Assembly: GCA_934085635.1 (NCBI GenBank)
Contig: CAKOHL010000012.1
Coordinates: 1 to 18,845 of the forward strand
DNA from: an uncultured Bacilli bacterium
Lineage (GTDB): Bacteria; Bacillota_I; Bacilli_A; RF39; UBA660
Direction of reading: 5' to 3'
DNA: 18,845 bases
Shown here: positions 1-7,123 of the stretch, piece by piece
How the letters are laid out: each line of letters opens with the position of its first letter
Position numbering within the stretch: the first letter of the stretch is position 1
The notes under the pieces: model-generated
The model's input: the letters and a program-made list of their open reading frames with translations, nothing else
Told to the model about the DNA's origin: nothing
The model's database searches: none
Program-made: the position numbers and the translations under genes

Positions 1-465
1 ATTAAAGAAAACTTAGAATTTGGACAAGATAAAAAAGATTTTGACCTTATAAAAAAAGCAGTTAAAATAAGTGAAAGTGAAGAATTTATATTAAAAGATG
101 AAGATGGTTTTGATAGAAAAATTAGTGAAGGAGGTTCAAACATAAGTGGTGGCCAAAGACAAAGACTTTCTATTGCAAGAGCCCTTGCTAAAAATCCTAG
201 TATTCTAATATTTGATGACTCCTTCAGTGCCCTTGATACTAAAACAGACTTAAAAGTAAGACATAACTTAAAGAAAATAGCAAAGGATAAAATAATATTT
301 GTAGTCGCACAAAGAATAAGTACAATTATGGATGCAGATAAAATAATCGTACTAAATAATGGTGAGATAGAGAGTATAGGATCACACGAAGAACTAATGA
401 AAAACTCTAAAATATATAAAGAAATATATAGTAGCCAACTAGGAGGTGACAAAATTGAAAAGTAG
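1..465 (+). CDS. ABC exporter ATP-binding subunit, 3' end only (degenerate-site partner)
   Basis: The gene runs in from the left edge, so only the last 154 residues, the C-terminal part of a nucleotide-binding domain, are visible. The signature motif is canonical (ISGGQ, fragment residues 48-52). The Walker B region reads LIFDDSFSALD, with Asp73 where the catalytic Glu normally sits. The switch-loop His is replaced by Gln104 (VVAQRIST). In heterodimeric exporters of the TM287/288 and BmrCD type, one subunit has exactly these changes and forms the non-hydrolysing site. The stop codon lies 11 bases inside the next gene, which encodes the complementary partner, so the two are almost certainly co-translated. 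The substrate cannot be inferred; multidrug or peptide export is the family default. The missing N-terminus should hold six membrane segments. Confidence 0.9.
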   Translation: MKENLEFGQDKKDFDLIKKAVKISESEEFILKDEDGFDRKISEGGSNISGGQRQRLSIARALAKNPSILIFDDSFSALDTKTDLKVRHNLKKIAKDKIIFVVAQRISTIMDADKIIVLNNGEIESIGSHEELMKNSKIYKEIYSSQLGGDKIEK

Positions 466-2233
466 TGAAAAACCAAAAAGTTTAAAAGTATCTCTTAGAA
501 AGCTAATAAAAAGTTTAAAACCATACAAAAAGTATATTATAATAATATTTATATTTAGTATATTATCTACTGTCTTCACAATAGTGGGTCCTAAAATGTT
601 AGGTAATGCTACAACAGAAGTATTTAATGGAGTAATATCTAAAATAAATGGTAAAGGTACTATAGACTTTGTTAAACTAAATAAAATACTTTTATTCTTA
701 CTAGTGTTATACATAATAAGTTTCATATTCAATTACCTAAGTGGTCTTTTGACTGCCAAAATAAGTTGGAAATACACTGAAGACTTAAGAAGAAGAATAA
801 ACAGAAAAACAGAAAAATTGCCACTTAAATACTTTGATAAAAAAAGTAACGGAGAAGTATTAAGTTTAATAACTAATGACATTGATAGAATAAGTCAAAA
901 CCTCAGTAGTGCACTAAGTGATATAATCACTTGTATAGTAGCAATAATTGGTATACTTGTAATGATGTTTTCAATAAATGTTAGTATGACTCTTCTAATA
1001 CTTTTAATACTTCCTCTAAGCTTAGTCTTGAGTGCAGTAATTGCAAGTAAAGGCCAAAAATACTTTGTACTCCAGCAAGAAAAATTAGCAAGCACTAACT
1101 CCAAAGTAGAAGAAATGCTAAGAAACCACAACATAATAAAAGTATTTAGTGGAGAAAACAAAATGCTCAAATCGTTTGATAAAGAAAATGATAGTCTTTG
1201 TGAAAGTACATTCAAAAGTAACTTTATAGGTGGCATTTTGGAACCTATAATGATGCTAATAGGAAACTTATCATACGTAATCATTGCAATAGTAGGTGGA
1301 ATATTCGTAATAAAAGGAAGAATAACAGTAGGTAACATTCAGTCATTCATCACATATGCTAAAAACTTCACAAACCCAATTGGTAACCTAGCAAGTATAA
1401 TGACAGAACTTCAAGGAATGATAGCCGCTAGTGAAAGAGTATTTGAATACTTAGAAGAGGAAGAAGAAAAGAAAGTAATAAATCCAGTAAAATTAGAAAA
1501 CGTAACAGGTAAAATAACATTTAACCACGTAAGTTTTGGATATGATGATGAAAATGAAATAATAAAAGACTTTGACATAACTGCAGAAGTAGGTAAAAAA
1601 ATAGCAATAGTCGGGCCTACTGGAAGTGGTAAAACCACAATAGTAAAACTACTAATGAGATTTTATGATGTAACAAGGGGAGAAATATTAATAGATGGAA
1701 TAAATATTCAAAATGTAGAAAGAGAAGAAATAAGAAAAAATATAGGAATGGTACTTCAAGACACTTGGCTTTATACTGGAACAATTATGGATAACATAGG
1801 ATATGGAAGACTTGATGCTACTGACGACGAAGTCATCGAAGCAGCCAAAAAAGCAAGAGTACACCACTTTGTACAAACACTACCAGAAGGGTACAATATG
1901 GAAATAAACGAGGAAGTAAGTAACATAAGTGAGGGTCAAAAGCAACTTCTAACAATAGCAAGAGTAATACTAAAAGATCCTAAAGTACTAATACTAGATG
2001 AAGCAACAAGCAACGTAGACACAAGAACAGAAGAACTAATTGGAAAAGCAATGGATACTCTAATGAAAGGCAGAACATCATTCGTAATTGCACATAGACT
2101 ATCTACTATAAAAAATGCTGATCTAATACTAGTATTAAAAGATGGCAAAATAATTGAAAGAGGTACACACGAAGAATTACTAAACAAAAAAGGATTCTAT
2201 GAGTCACTATACAGTAGCCAATTTAGTGAATAA
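455..2233 (+). CDS. ABC exporter half-transporter, catalytic-site partner
   Basis: A full-length (592 aa) membrane-plus-ATPase half-transporter of the inner-membrane exporter type. An N-terminal domain of about 330 residues with several hydrophobic helices is followed by the ATPase: Walker A GPTGSGKT at 387-394, Walker B LILDEATSNVD with catalytic Glu516, and switch-loop His547 (IAHRLST). The signature is atypical, ISEGQ at 491-495. It faces the degenerate Walker motifs of the upstream partner, while this protein's intact Walker B and His pair with the partner's good ISGGQ. That makes one active and one degenerate ATP site. I chose the TTG at 455 because a perfect AGGAGG (441-446) lies 8 bases upstream. 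The GTG at 446 overlaps that site and is unlikely. The gene overlaps the upstream gene by 11 bases. No hairpin terminator is seen after it. Confidence 0.92.
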   Translation: MKSSEKPKSLKVSLRKLIKSLKPYKKYIIIIFIFSILSTVFTIVGPKMLGNATTEVFNGVISKINGKGTIDFVKLNKILLFLLVLYIISFIFNYLSGLLTAKISWKYTEDLRRRINRKTEKLPLKYFDKKSNGEVLSLITNDIDRISQNLSSALSDIITCIVAIIGILVMMFSINVSMTLLILLILPLSLVLSAVIASKGQKYFVLQQEKLASTNSKVEEMLRNHNIIKVFSGENKMLKSFDKENDSLCESTFKSNFIGGILEPIMMLIGNLSYVIIAIVGGIFVIKGRITVGNIQSFITYAKNFTNPIGNLASIMTELQGMIAASERVFEYLEEEEEKKVINPVKLENVTGKITFNHVSFGYDDENEIIKDFDITAEVGKKIAIVGPTGSGKTTIVKLLMRFYDVTRGEILIDGINIQNVEREEIRKNIGMVLQDTWLYTGTIMDNIGYGRLDATDDEVIEAAKKARVHHFVQTLPEGYNMEINEEVSNISEGQKQLLTIARVILKDPKVLILDEATSNVDTRTEELIGKAMDTLMKGRTSFVIAHRLSTIKNADLILVLKDGKIIERGTHEELLNKKGFYESLYSSQFSE

Positions 2234-2250
2234 AAAAGTACACTTGGGTA

Positions 2251-2279
2251 TTTACAAATCAAATAAATTGTTGTATATT
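2251..2279 (+). promoter_or_regulatory. Sigma-A-type promoter of the ileS T-box transcript
   Basis: TTTACA at 2251-2256 and TATATT at 2274-2279 are separated by 17 bases, ending about 20 bases before the first helix of the T-box. Transcription would start near 2285. The position fits a leader transcript that begins just ahead of Stem I. Confidence 0.7.
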
Positions 2280-2295
2280 ATATGTGTTAAAACAA

Positions 2296-2500
2296 ATGAA
2301 AGAGACGATATATGTGAAAAATTTCTAGAGAGTTAACGTTTGGTGAAAGTTAATAATAATAGCATATATAAATCACTCTTGATGTGCTTTAAGGATAAGT
2401 TAAAGCCGCTTATAAAAGCGTTAAAATAATAAAGTAAAACCATATTAGTAGGTTGGTACCGTGAGAAAACACACCTACACTTTATGGTTTTTTATTTTAA
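2296..2500 (+). promoter_or_regulatory. T-box riboswitch, isoleucine (AUC specifier)
   Basis: A leader that senses uncharged tRNA-Ile and controls read-through into ileS. The base of Stem I pairs AAGAG (2300-2304) with CTCTT (2376-2380). Above it is an internal loop whose 3' side, AAATCA (2370-2375), carries the specifier ATC at 2372-2374 followed by A. The next helix pairs ATATATG (2308-2314) with CATATAT (2363-2369). The distal part has the GGTGAAAG-type element near 2342. Two small stems follow: GCTTTAA/TTAAAGC at 2386-2406 and CGCTT/AAGCG at 2407-2420. The T-box sequence AGGTTGGTACCGTG is at 2450-2463. Its UGGU (2454-2457) can pair with an ACCA tRNA end, which fits a tRNA-Ile with discriminator A. 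The gene downstream is ileS, which agrees with the specifier. Confidence 0.95.
2436..2498 (+). terminator. T-box-controlled intrinsic terminator
   Basis: Outer arms AAAACCATA (2436-2444) and TATGGTTTT (2483-2491) and inner arms GTAGGT (2448-2453) and ACCTAC (2473-2478) form a long hairpin followed by a T-rich run. The T-box bulge lies inside it, so binding of uncharged tRNA-Ile would instead stabilise the antiterminator. Confidence 0.88.
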
Positions 2501-2516
2501 GAAAGAAGGGAAAAAT

Positions 2517-5500
2517 ATGTATAAGGAAATCAAAGAAAATACTAATTGCTTAGAAAGTAACTTAGTAAAAAAGTGGAAAGAAGAAAATCTACTTGAAAAA
2601 ACTATAAAAAATAGAGAAGGAAAAGAAGACTATGTATTCTATGATGGACCTATCTATGCTAATGCTAAACCAGGACTTCATCACGTATTTGCGAAAACAA
2701 TAAAAGATGCTTTCTGTAAATATCAAACAATGCAAGGTAAAAGAGTTCTTAGAAAAATAGGACTAGATACTCACGGATTACCAATTGAAGTTAATGTAGA
2801 AAAGAAACTTGGTTTTAAAACTAAAGCCGACATTGAAGCATTTGGTATAGAAAACTTCTGTAAAGAATGTAATAGTGAAACAGCTACAAACATAGATGAA
2901 GTTAATAAAATGACTGATATGATGGGACAACTAATTGATAGTGATAATCCATACATAACTTGCACTAATGAATTCATTGAAAGTGAATGGTGGTTAATAA
3001 AAAATATCTTTGATAAAGGTTTAATATATCACGGTAATAAAGTACTTCCATATTGCTATAGATGTGGTACAGAATTATCTAAAAATGAAGTAAGCTTAGG
3101 ATATCAAGAAGATACAGTAAACACAGTAATCGTACCATTTAAACTAGTAGATGAAGACGTATATATGCTTGTATGGACAACAACACCTTGGACACTAATA
3201 GATAACGTTGTTGCCTGCGTTAACCCTGACTTAACTTACTTAAAAGTTGAAAGTATGGGATACAAATTTATCATATGTGAAAGTTTAGCAAATAAAGTAC
3301 TAGGAGATGAATACAAAGTACTAGACAAATTCAAAGGTACTGATATGGTTGGACTTAAATATGAACAGCTTCTTCCATTTGCAAAAATAGAAGGTAAATC
3401 ATTTGTTGTAGTAGCAGATAACTATGTAACAGATGCTGACGGAACAGGAATAGTACACATCGCTCCTGCATACGGGGAAGATGACTCACGTGTATGTAGA
3501 GAAAATAAAGTAGCATTCGTACAAAGTGTAGCAAAAGATGGTACATACACAGTTGGACCTTGGGAAGGAAGAGTAGTAACTGACCCAGAACTAGAACTAG
3601 AAATAATAAAATACTTAAAAGAAAACGACAAACTATTTAAGAAAATAAAAATGACTCACGAATATCCTCATTGCTGGAGATGTAAAAGTCCACTTATCTA
3701 TTACTCAAAACCAGCTTGGTACATTGAGACAACTAAATATAAAGACAAAATACTTGAAGCAAATAAAAGTGTAAACTGGTATCCAGAATTCGTTGGAGAA
3801 AAAAGATTCCATAACTGGCTAGAAAATATGATAGACTGGGGAATCTCAAGAAACAGATACTGGGGCTGTCCAATGCCTTTATGGACTTGTGAATGTGGTC
3901 ACGTAGAATGTATAGGTAGTAGAGAAGAATTACAAAGTAAAATACTTGAAGATATAAATGTATTTGAAATGGAACTTCATAGACCATACATAGACACACT
4001 TCACATCACTTGCCCAGAATGCGGTAAAACAATGACAAGAGTAACTGATGTAATGGACGTATGGTTTGACTCAGGAGCTATGCCATATGCACAACTTCAT
4101 TATCCATTTGAAAACAAAGAACTATTTGAAAGTCAATTCCCAGCAGACTTTATAGCTGAAGGTGTAGACCAAACTCGTGGTTGGTTTAACTCACTAATCT
4201 GCATATCTACATTAGTAAGTGGAGTAAGCTCATTTAAGAACGTTGTAGTAAACGATATGATGCTTGATGCAAAAGGTAAAAAAATGAGTAAAAGTACTGG
4301 TAACATAATAAATCCAGAAGAAATCATAAAACAGTATGGTGCTGATGCAGTAAGATTCTATATGCTATATGCAAGCCCTGTATGGACACCACTTAAGTTT
4401 GACGTAGAGGGAGTAAAAGAAGTAAACAGTAAATTCTTTAGCACTCTTAAAAATACATACAACTTCTTTAGTATGTATGCTAATGCAGACAAACTAGAAA
4501 CAAAAGACTTCATAAATAGCACAAGCTATGAACTAATAGATGAATGGATGCTTTCTAAATTAAACAAACTAGTAAAAGAAGTAACAGAAGCATACGATGA
4601 ATATGACCTAAACAGAGTGGTAAAACCATTGGTAAACTTCGTAAGTGAAGACTTATCTAACTGGTACATAAGAAGAAATAGACGTAGATTCTGGAAAGGT
4701 GAACTAGACGAAAGTAAAAAAGCAGTATACAAAGTAACATACGAAGTACTTGTAACTATCTCTAAACTCCTAGCACCAGTAAGCCCATTCCTAGTTGAAG
4801 AAATATATACTAACCTAACTGGAGAAGAAAGTGTACATCTAAGTGACTTCCCTAAATGTGATGAATCACTAATAAACGAAAAAGTAGAAGAAAGAATGGA
4901 CTTAGTAAGAGATGTAGTAAGCCTAGGAAGAAATGCAAGAGAAGAAGCAAACGTTAAAATAAGACAACCACTTTCAAAAGTATTACTTGATAAAAAATAT
5001 GAAGAAACAATTGGAGACTTAACTGACTTAATAAAAGAAGAATTAAACGTAAAAGAAGTATCTTATACTAATGAAACAAGCAGCTACTTATCATACACAA
5101 TAAAACCAAACTTCAAAGAAGTAGGTAAAATGTTTGGAAAGAATATAGGTGAATTTAGTAAAATAGTAAGTGAATACACAAGCGAAGACTTAAATAACAT
5201 TGAAAGTAAAACAGTAACATTTGATGGAGTAACTTATAACCTAAATAAAGATATGCTTGACATAAGAGTATCTGCAAAAGAAGGATACGACGTAACAAGT
5301 GATGGAACTAACTATGTAATCCTAGATACAACAATAACACCTGAACTTAAAAACGAAGGAATTCTAAGAGACTTAATAAGACAATGCCAAGTACTAAGAA
5401 AAAATATTGGTTTAGACATAAGTGACAGAATCAACATCGAATTTAAAGCTGACGAAAAACTAATCAGTAATGTAATAAATGCTTACAAAGATATAATAGA

Positions 5501-5603
5501 AAGTGAACTACTAGCAACTATAAAAGAAGGCGTAAATGCTGAAGAAAATTCGTACACTGATGAAGATGGTAACATATTCATAATCAAAATAGAGAAAAGA
5601 TAA
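2517..5603 (+). CDS. ileS: Isoleucyl-tRNA synthetase, type 2, with swapped GLHH signature
   Basis: Charges tRNA-Ile with isoleucine in the cytoplasm. At 1028 aa it is longer than the usual bacterial type 1 enzyme (about 920-940 aa) and matches the long type 2 (IleRS2) group that includes eukaryote-like and mupirocin-resistant enzymes. The first class I signature, normally HxGH, reads GLHH at residues 53-56 (2673-2684), so its first and third positions are exchanged. The second signature, KMSKS, is intact at 589-593. The CP1 editing domain carries TTPWTL, and several Cys pairs (CYRCG, CWRCK, CPECG) suggest bound zinc. I chose the ATG at 2517, which has AAGAAGGG (2503-2510) just upstream. The in-frame ATG at 2484 lies inside the T-box terminator arm and should not be used. 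It is a single-gene transcript under the T-box and ends in its own terminator. Confidence 0.96.
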   Translation: MYKEIKENTNCLESNLVKKWKEENLLEKTIKNREGKEDYVFYDGPIYANAKPGLHHVFAKTIKDAFCKYQTMQGKRVLRKIGLDTHGLPIEVNVEKKLGFKTKADIEAFGIENFCKECNSETATNIDEVNKMTDMMGQLIDSDNPYITCTNEFIESEWWLIKNIFDKGLIYHGNKVLPYCYRCGTELSKNEVSLGYQEDTVNTVIVPFKLVDEDVYMLVWTTTPWTLIDNVVACVNPDLTYLKVESMGYKFIICESLANKVLGDEYKVLDKFKGTDMVGLKYEQLLPFAKIEGKSFVVVADNYVTDADGTGIVHIAPAYGEDDSRVCRENKVAFVQSVAKDGTYTVGPWEGRVVTDPELELEIIKYLKENDKLFKKIKMTHEYPHCWRCKSPLIYYSKPAWYIETTKYKDKILEANKSVNWYPEFVGEKRFHNWLENMIDWGISRNRYWGCPMPLWTCECGHVECIGSREELQSKILEDINVFEMELHRPYIDTLHITCPECGKTMTRVTDVMDVWFDSGAMPYAQLHYPFENKELFESQFPADFIAEGVDQTRGWFNSLICISTLVSGVSSFKNVVVNDMMLDAKGKKMSKSTGNIINPEEIIKQYGADAVRFYMLYASPVWTPLKFDVEGVKEVNSKFFSTLKNTYNFFSMYANADKLETKDFINSTSYELIDEWMLSKLNKLVKEVTEAYDEYDLNRVVKPLVNFVSEDLSNWYIRRNRRRFWKGELDESKKAVYKVTYEVLVTISKLLAPVSPFLVEEIYTNLTGEESVHLSDFPKCDESLINEKVEERMDLVRDVVSLGRNAREEANVKIRQPLSKVLLDKKYEETIGDLTDLIKEELNVKEVSYTNETSSYLSYTIKPNFKEVGKMFGKNIGEFSKIVSEYTSEDLNNIESKTVTFDGVTYNLNKDMLDIRVSAKEGYDVTSDGTNYVILDTTITPELKNEGILRDLIRQCQVLRKNIGLDISDRINIEFKADEKLISNVINAYKDIIESELLATIKEGVNAEENSYTDEDGNIFIIKIEKR

Positions 5604-5617
5604 TTTCTCTATTTTTT
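5588..5617 (+). terminator. Intrinsic terminator after ileS
   Basis: AATAGAGAAA (5588-5597) pairs with TTTCTCTATT (5604-5613), with a 6-base loop containing part of the ileS stop codon, followed by a T run. The 5' arm lies in the last codons of ileS. Confidence 0.85.
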
Positions 5618-5662
5618 ATGTGAAACAAAATCTGTACTTTTTATTAAAAATGTTTCACATAA
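5616..5662 (+). repeat. Perfect 12-bp inverted repeat between ileS and the HNH-like gene
   Basis: TTATGTGAAACA (5616-5627) is repeated in reverse complement as TGTTTCACATAA (5651-5662), separated by 23 bases. The spacer itself contains a near-palindrome, TTTTTATTAAAAA. The repeat starts in the T tract of the ileS terminator and ends 20 bases before the -35 box of the next gene. It could be a second RNA hairpin or a DNA operator for that promoter; the sequence does not decide between them. The inner parts of the arms equal half-sites of the ParB site, but they are arranged outward, so it is not a standard parS. Confidence 0.8.
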
Positions 5663-5682
5663 AAATTTGTTTAATATACATC

Positions 5683-5711
5683 TTTACAAACACATAAATA
5701 TATCATATAAT
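5683..5711 (+). promoter_or_regulatory. Strong sigma-A-type promoter of the HNH-like gene
   Basis: TTTACA (5683-5688), a 17-base spacer and TATAAT (5706-5711). The start point near 5717 lies downstream of the earliest in-frame ATG (5667), which argues that translation starts at 5733. Confidence 0.8.
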
Positions 5712-5732
5712 AACAAAACATCAGGTGGTTAT

Positions 5733-6134
5733 ATGAATACAGTTGTAAGAGAAATGGTTAAAACATATAGTATAAAAAAACTAAAATATGACTTTGCTGG
5801 ATACTTTTTCACAAACACAAAAGAACTAAGCTTCCATCATTTAATCGTGCCTAACAGACTAAATGGAGAATATAAGCCATATAACGGAGCAATTCTAAAA
5901 CAAAAAACATCACACGACTACATACACCTAATCGAAAAAACAGATGAAGAAATATATAGGCTAATCACTGACGAACTAATAAAAGAAAACATAAATGGAA
6001 ACATTGATATAGAAAACTTAAAAAGAATAAGATGCTTACTATTATACTTTGAAAAAACATACTCAGGAATAACAGATAAAAATGGTAAATCTCTAATAAA
6101 AGAAAAATATATAAGTGAAAGAATAAAACTCTAA
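5733..6134 (+). CDS. Small HNH-nuclease-like protein, unrecognised family
   Basis: A 133-aa soluble protein with no signal peptide or membrane segment. The central part shows an HNH-like pattern: FHHLIVP (His35-His36), then NGAIL (Asn51), then SHDYIH (His61, His65). Spacing and flanking residues resemble a treble-clef HNH core without the extra zinc-binding Cys pairs. This is motif reading only, and the nuclease role is an inference. The start at 5733 follows GGTGG (5724-5728) with a 4-base gap and lies just after a strong promoter. An in-frame ATG at 5667 lies upstream of the promoter and was rejected. The gene is monocistronic and converges on the sigma factor gene, with a single base between their stop codons. 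Confidence 0.75.
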   Translation: MNTVVREMVKTYSIKKLKYDFAGYFFTNTKELSFHHLIVPNRLNGEYKPYNGAILKQKTSHDYIHLIEKTDEEIYRLITDELIKENINGNIDIENLKRIRCLLLYFEKTYSGITDKNGKSLIKEKYISERIKL

Positions 6135-6135
6135 C

Positions 6136-6828
6136 TTATATATTTTTATTTTTAATAAACTCTCTATAAAGCTTAACCAAAGCTCTTTTCTCAATTCTAC
6201 TAACATAACTTCTACTAATCTTTAAATCCTTAGCTATCTCTTTCTGTGTCTCTTCATCCTTATCTAAAAGTCCATATCTTCTAATAATAATCTCTTTCTC
6301 TCTTTTAGTAAGAACATTAAAATACTTTCTAAGTAAATTAATATTATCCTTTAAATCAATAACTTCAGCAGAATCAATATACTCATCCTTAAGAACTTCT
6401 CCTAAAGTAATCTCATTACCGTCTTTATCATAACCAATACTATCATTCAAACTAAGATTATTTAAATTCTTCTTATTTTGTCTAATATACATAAGAATCT
6501 CATTCTCCACACACTTAGCGGCATATGTAATTAACTTCACTGGCTTACTAGGATTATAAGTATCAATACCCTTAATAAGTCCAATCGTACCTATACTAAT
6601 CAAATCATCAGGATTCTCATCAAAAGACTCATACTTCTTAACAATATGCGCAACTAATCTAAGATTATGCTCGATTAAAACATTTCTAGCTTCCTTGTCA
6701 CCGTTAAGTGCTAAATAAAGGTATCTCTCTTCATCCTCAGCACTAAGTGGCTCAGGAAACACATTAATACTATAACTAGTAGTAAAAAACAATAAATTTT
6801 TAAAAAATAAAACAATTTTCTTTATCAT
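6136..6828 (-). CDS. sigK: RNA polymerase sigma factor of the sporulation SigK type, with pro-sequence
   Basis: A 230-aa sigma-70 family factor. Region 2 spans about residues 45-120 (LIEHNLRLVAHIVKKY, DDLISIGTIGLIKGI, ENEILMYIR). Region 4 spans about 172-225 (LTKREKEIIIRRYG, EIAKDLKISRSYVSRIEKRA). The family match is closest to Bacillus SigK, including the NAFPQPLS-like block (here NVFPEPLS, 22-29) and KDGNEI. Before it is a hydrophobic stretch with a Ser18-Tyr19 pair, resembling the pro-sequence that the intramembrane protease SpoIVFB removes in Bacillus. In Bacillus this factor drives late mother-cell genes, so the organism may sporulate or descend from a sporulator. No sporulation partner genes lie nearby. 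The gene is intact, with no excision-element interruption. The ATG at 6828 has no clear ribosome binding site. Confidence 0.88.
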   Translation of the reverse strand: MIKKIVLFFKNLLFFTTSYSINVFPEPLSAEDEERYLYLALNGDKEARNVLIEHNLRLVAHIVKKYESFDENPDDLISIGTIGLIKGIDTYNPSKPVKLITYAAKCVENEILMYIRQNKKNLNNLSLNDSIGYDKDGNEITLGEVLKDEYIDSAEVIDLKDNINLLRKYFNVLTKREKEIIIRRYGLLDKDEETQKEIAKDLKISRSYVSRIEKRALVKLYREFIKNKNI

Positions 6829-6851
6829 ATTAAATTATATTCAAAACAAAA

Positions 6852-6880
6852 ATTATTTAACACTATTTACCTTTAAACAA
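6852..6880 (-). promoter_or_regulatory. Possible promoter of the sigK-like gene
   Basis: On the minus strand, TTGTTT (6880-6875) and AATAAT (6857-6852) are spaced by 17 bases. Transcription would start close to 6845, giving a leader of under 20 bases, which fits the absence of a ribosome binding site. In such AT-rich DNA this match could be chance. I did not find a convincing SigE-type promoter. Confidence 0.35.
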
Positions 6881-6894
6881 AATAATAATAAAAT
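6866..6894 (+). promoter_or_regulatory. Possible promoter of the 41-codon membrane ORF
   Basis: TTTACC (6866-6871), a 17-base spacer and TAAAAT (6889-6894), 24 bases before the ATG at 6918. It overlaps the candidate sigK promoter on the other strand. Confidence 0.45.
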
Positions 6895-6917
6895 TTAAAT
6901 AGAAAAGAGTGATATAT

Positions 6918-7043
6918 ATGATATGGATTTTAATACTAACTTTATCTATAACTACATTTATAATAGGAATAATTTACTTAAGTAACAGAATAAGAAAGTT
7001 TGGCATTAAAAACAAAATATGGATTGAAATCTGTGGCTGCTAA
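6918..7043 (+). CDS. Small 41-aa single-span membrane protein, unrecognised
   Basis: A short ORF that fills the gap between sigK and the metallopeptidase-like genes. Residues 2-21 are strongly hydrophobic (WILILTLSITTFIIGIIYL), followed by a basic linker (NRIRKFGIKNK) and a C-terminus of WIEICGC with two Cys. The layout suggests a single membrane helix with a short positively charged cytoplasmic tail. A weak AAAAGAGTGA (6903-6912) precedes the ATG, and a candidate promoter lies upstream. No known family is recognised. Its divergent position beside sigK could mean shared regulation, but that is inference. It might also be an untranslated chance ORF. Confidence 0.5.
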   Translation: MIWILILTLSITTFIIGIIYLSNRIRKFGIKNKIWIEICGC

Positions 7044-7068
7044 ATATAAAATTATAGATATTGATAAA

Positions 7069-7098
7069 TTGACATATTGCGCCCTCAGGTGGTACAAT
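7069..7098 (+). promoter_or_regulatory. Strong promoter of the HExxH gene pair
   Basis: TTGACA (7069-7074) matches the -35 consensus perfectly. TACAAT (7093-7098) follows after 18 bases. Transcription should begin near 7105, about 20 bases before the ATG at 7124. Confidence 0.78.
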
Positions 7099-7123
7099 AT
7101 GTTTTACTTTTGTCGGAGGGTTT

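Noticed and set aside
5616..5662. A chromosomal parS site
   Set aside because: The half-sites are in reverse order and separated by 23 bases, so the 16-bp palindrome is not formed. No parA/parB is nearby.
5667..5732. A longer N-terminus for the HNH-like gene
   Set aside because: The promoter at 5683-5711 would lie inside the coding sequence, and no ribosome binding site precedes the ATG at 5667.
7083..7120. A leader hairpin pairing CCCTC (7083-7087) with GAGGG (7116-7120) that would hide the ribosome binding site
   Set aside because: CCCTC lies between the -35 and -10 boxes, so it is not in the predicted transcript.
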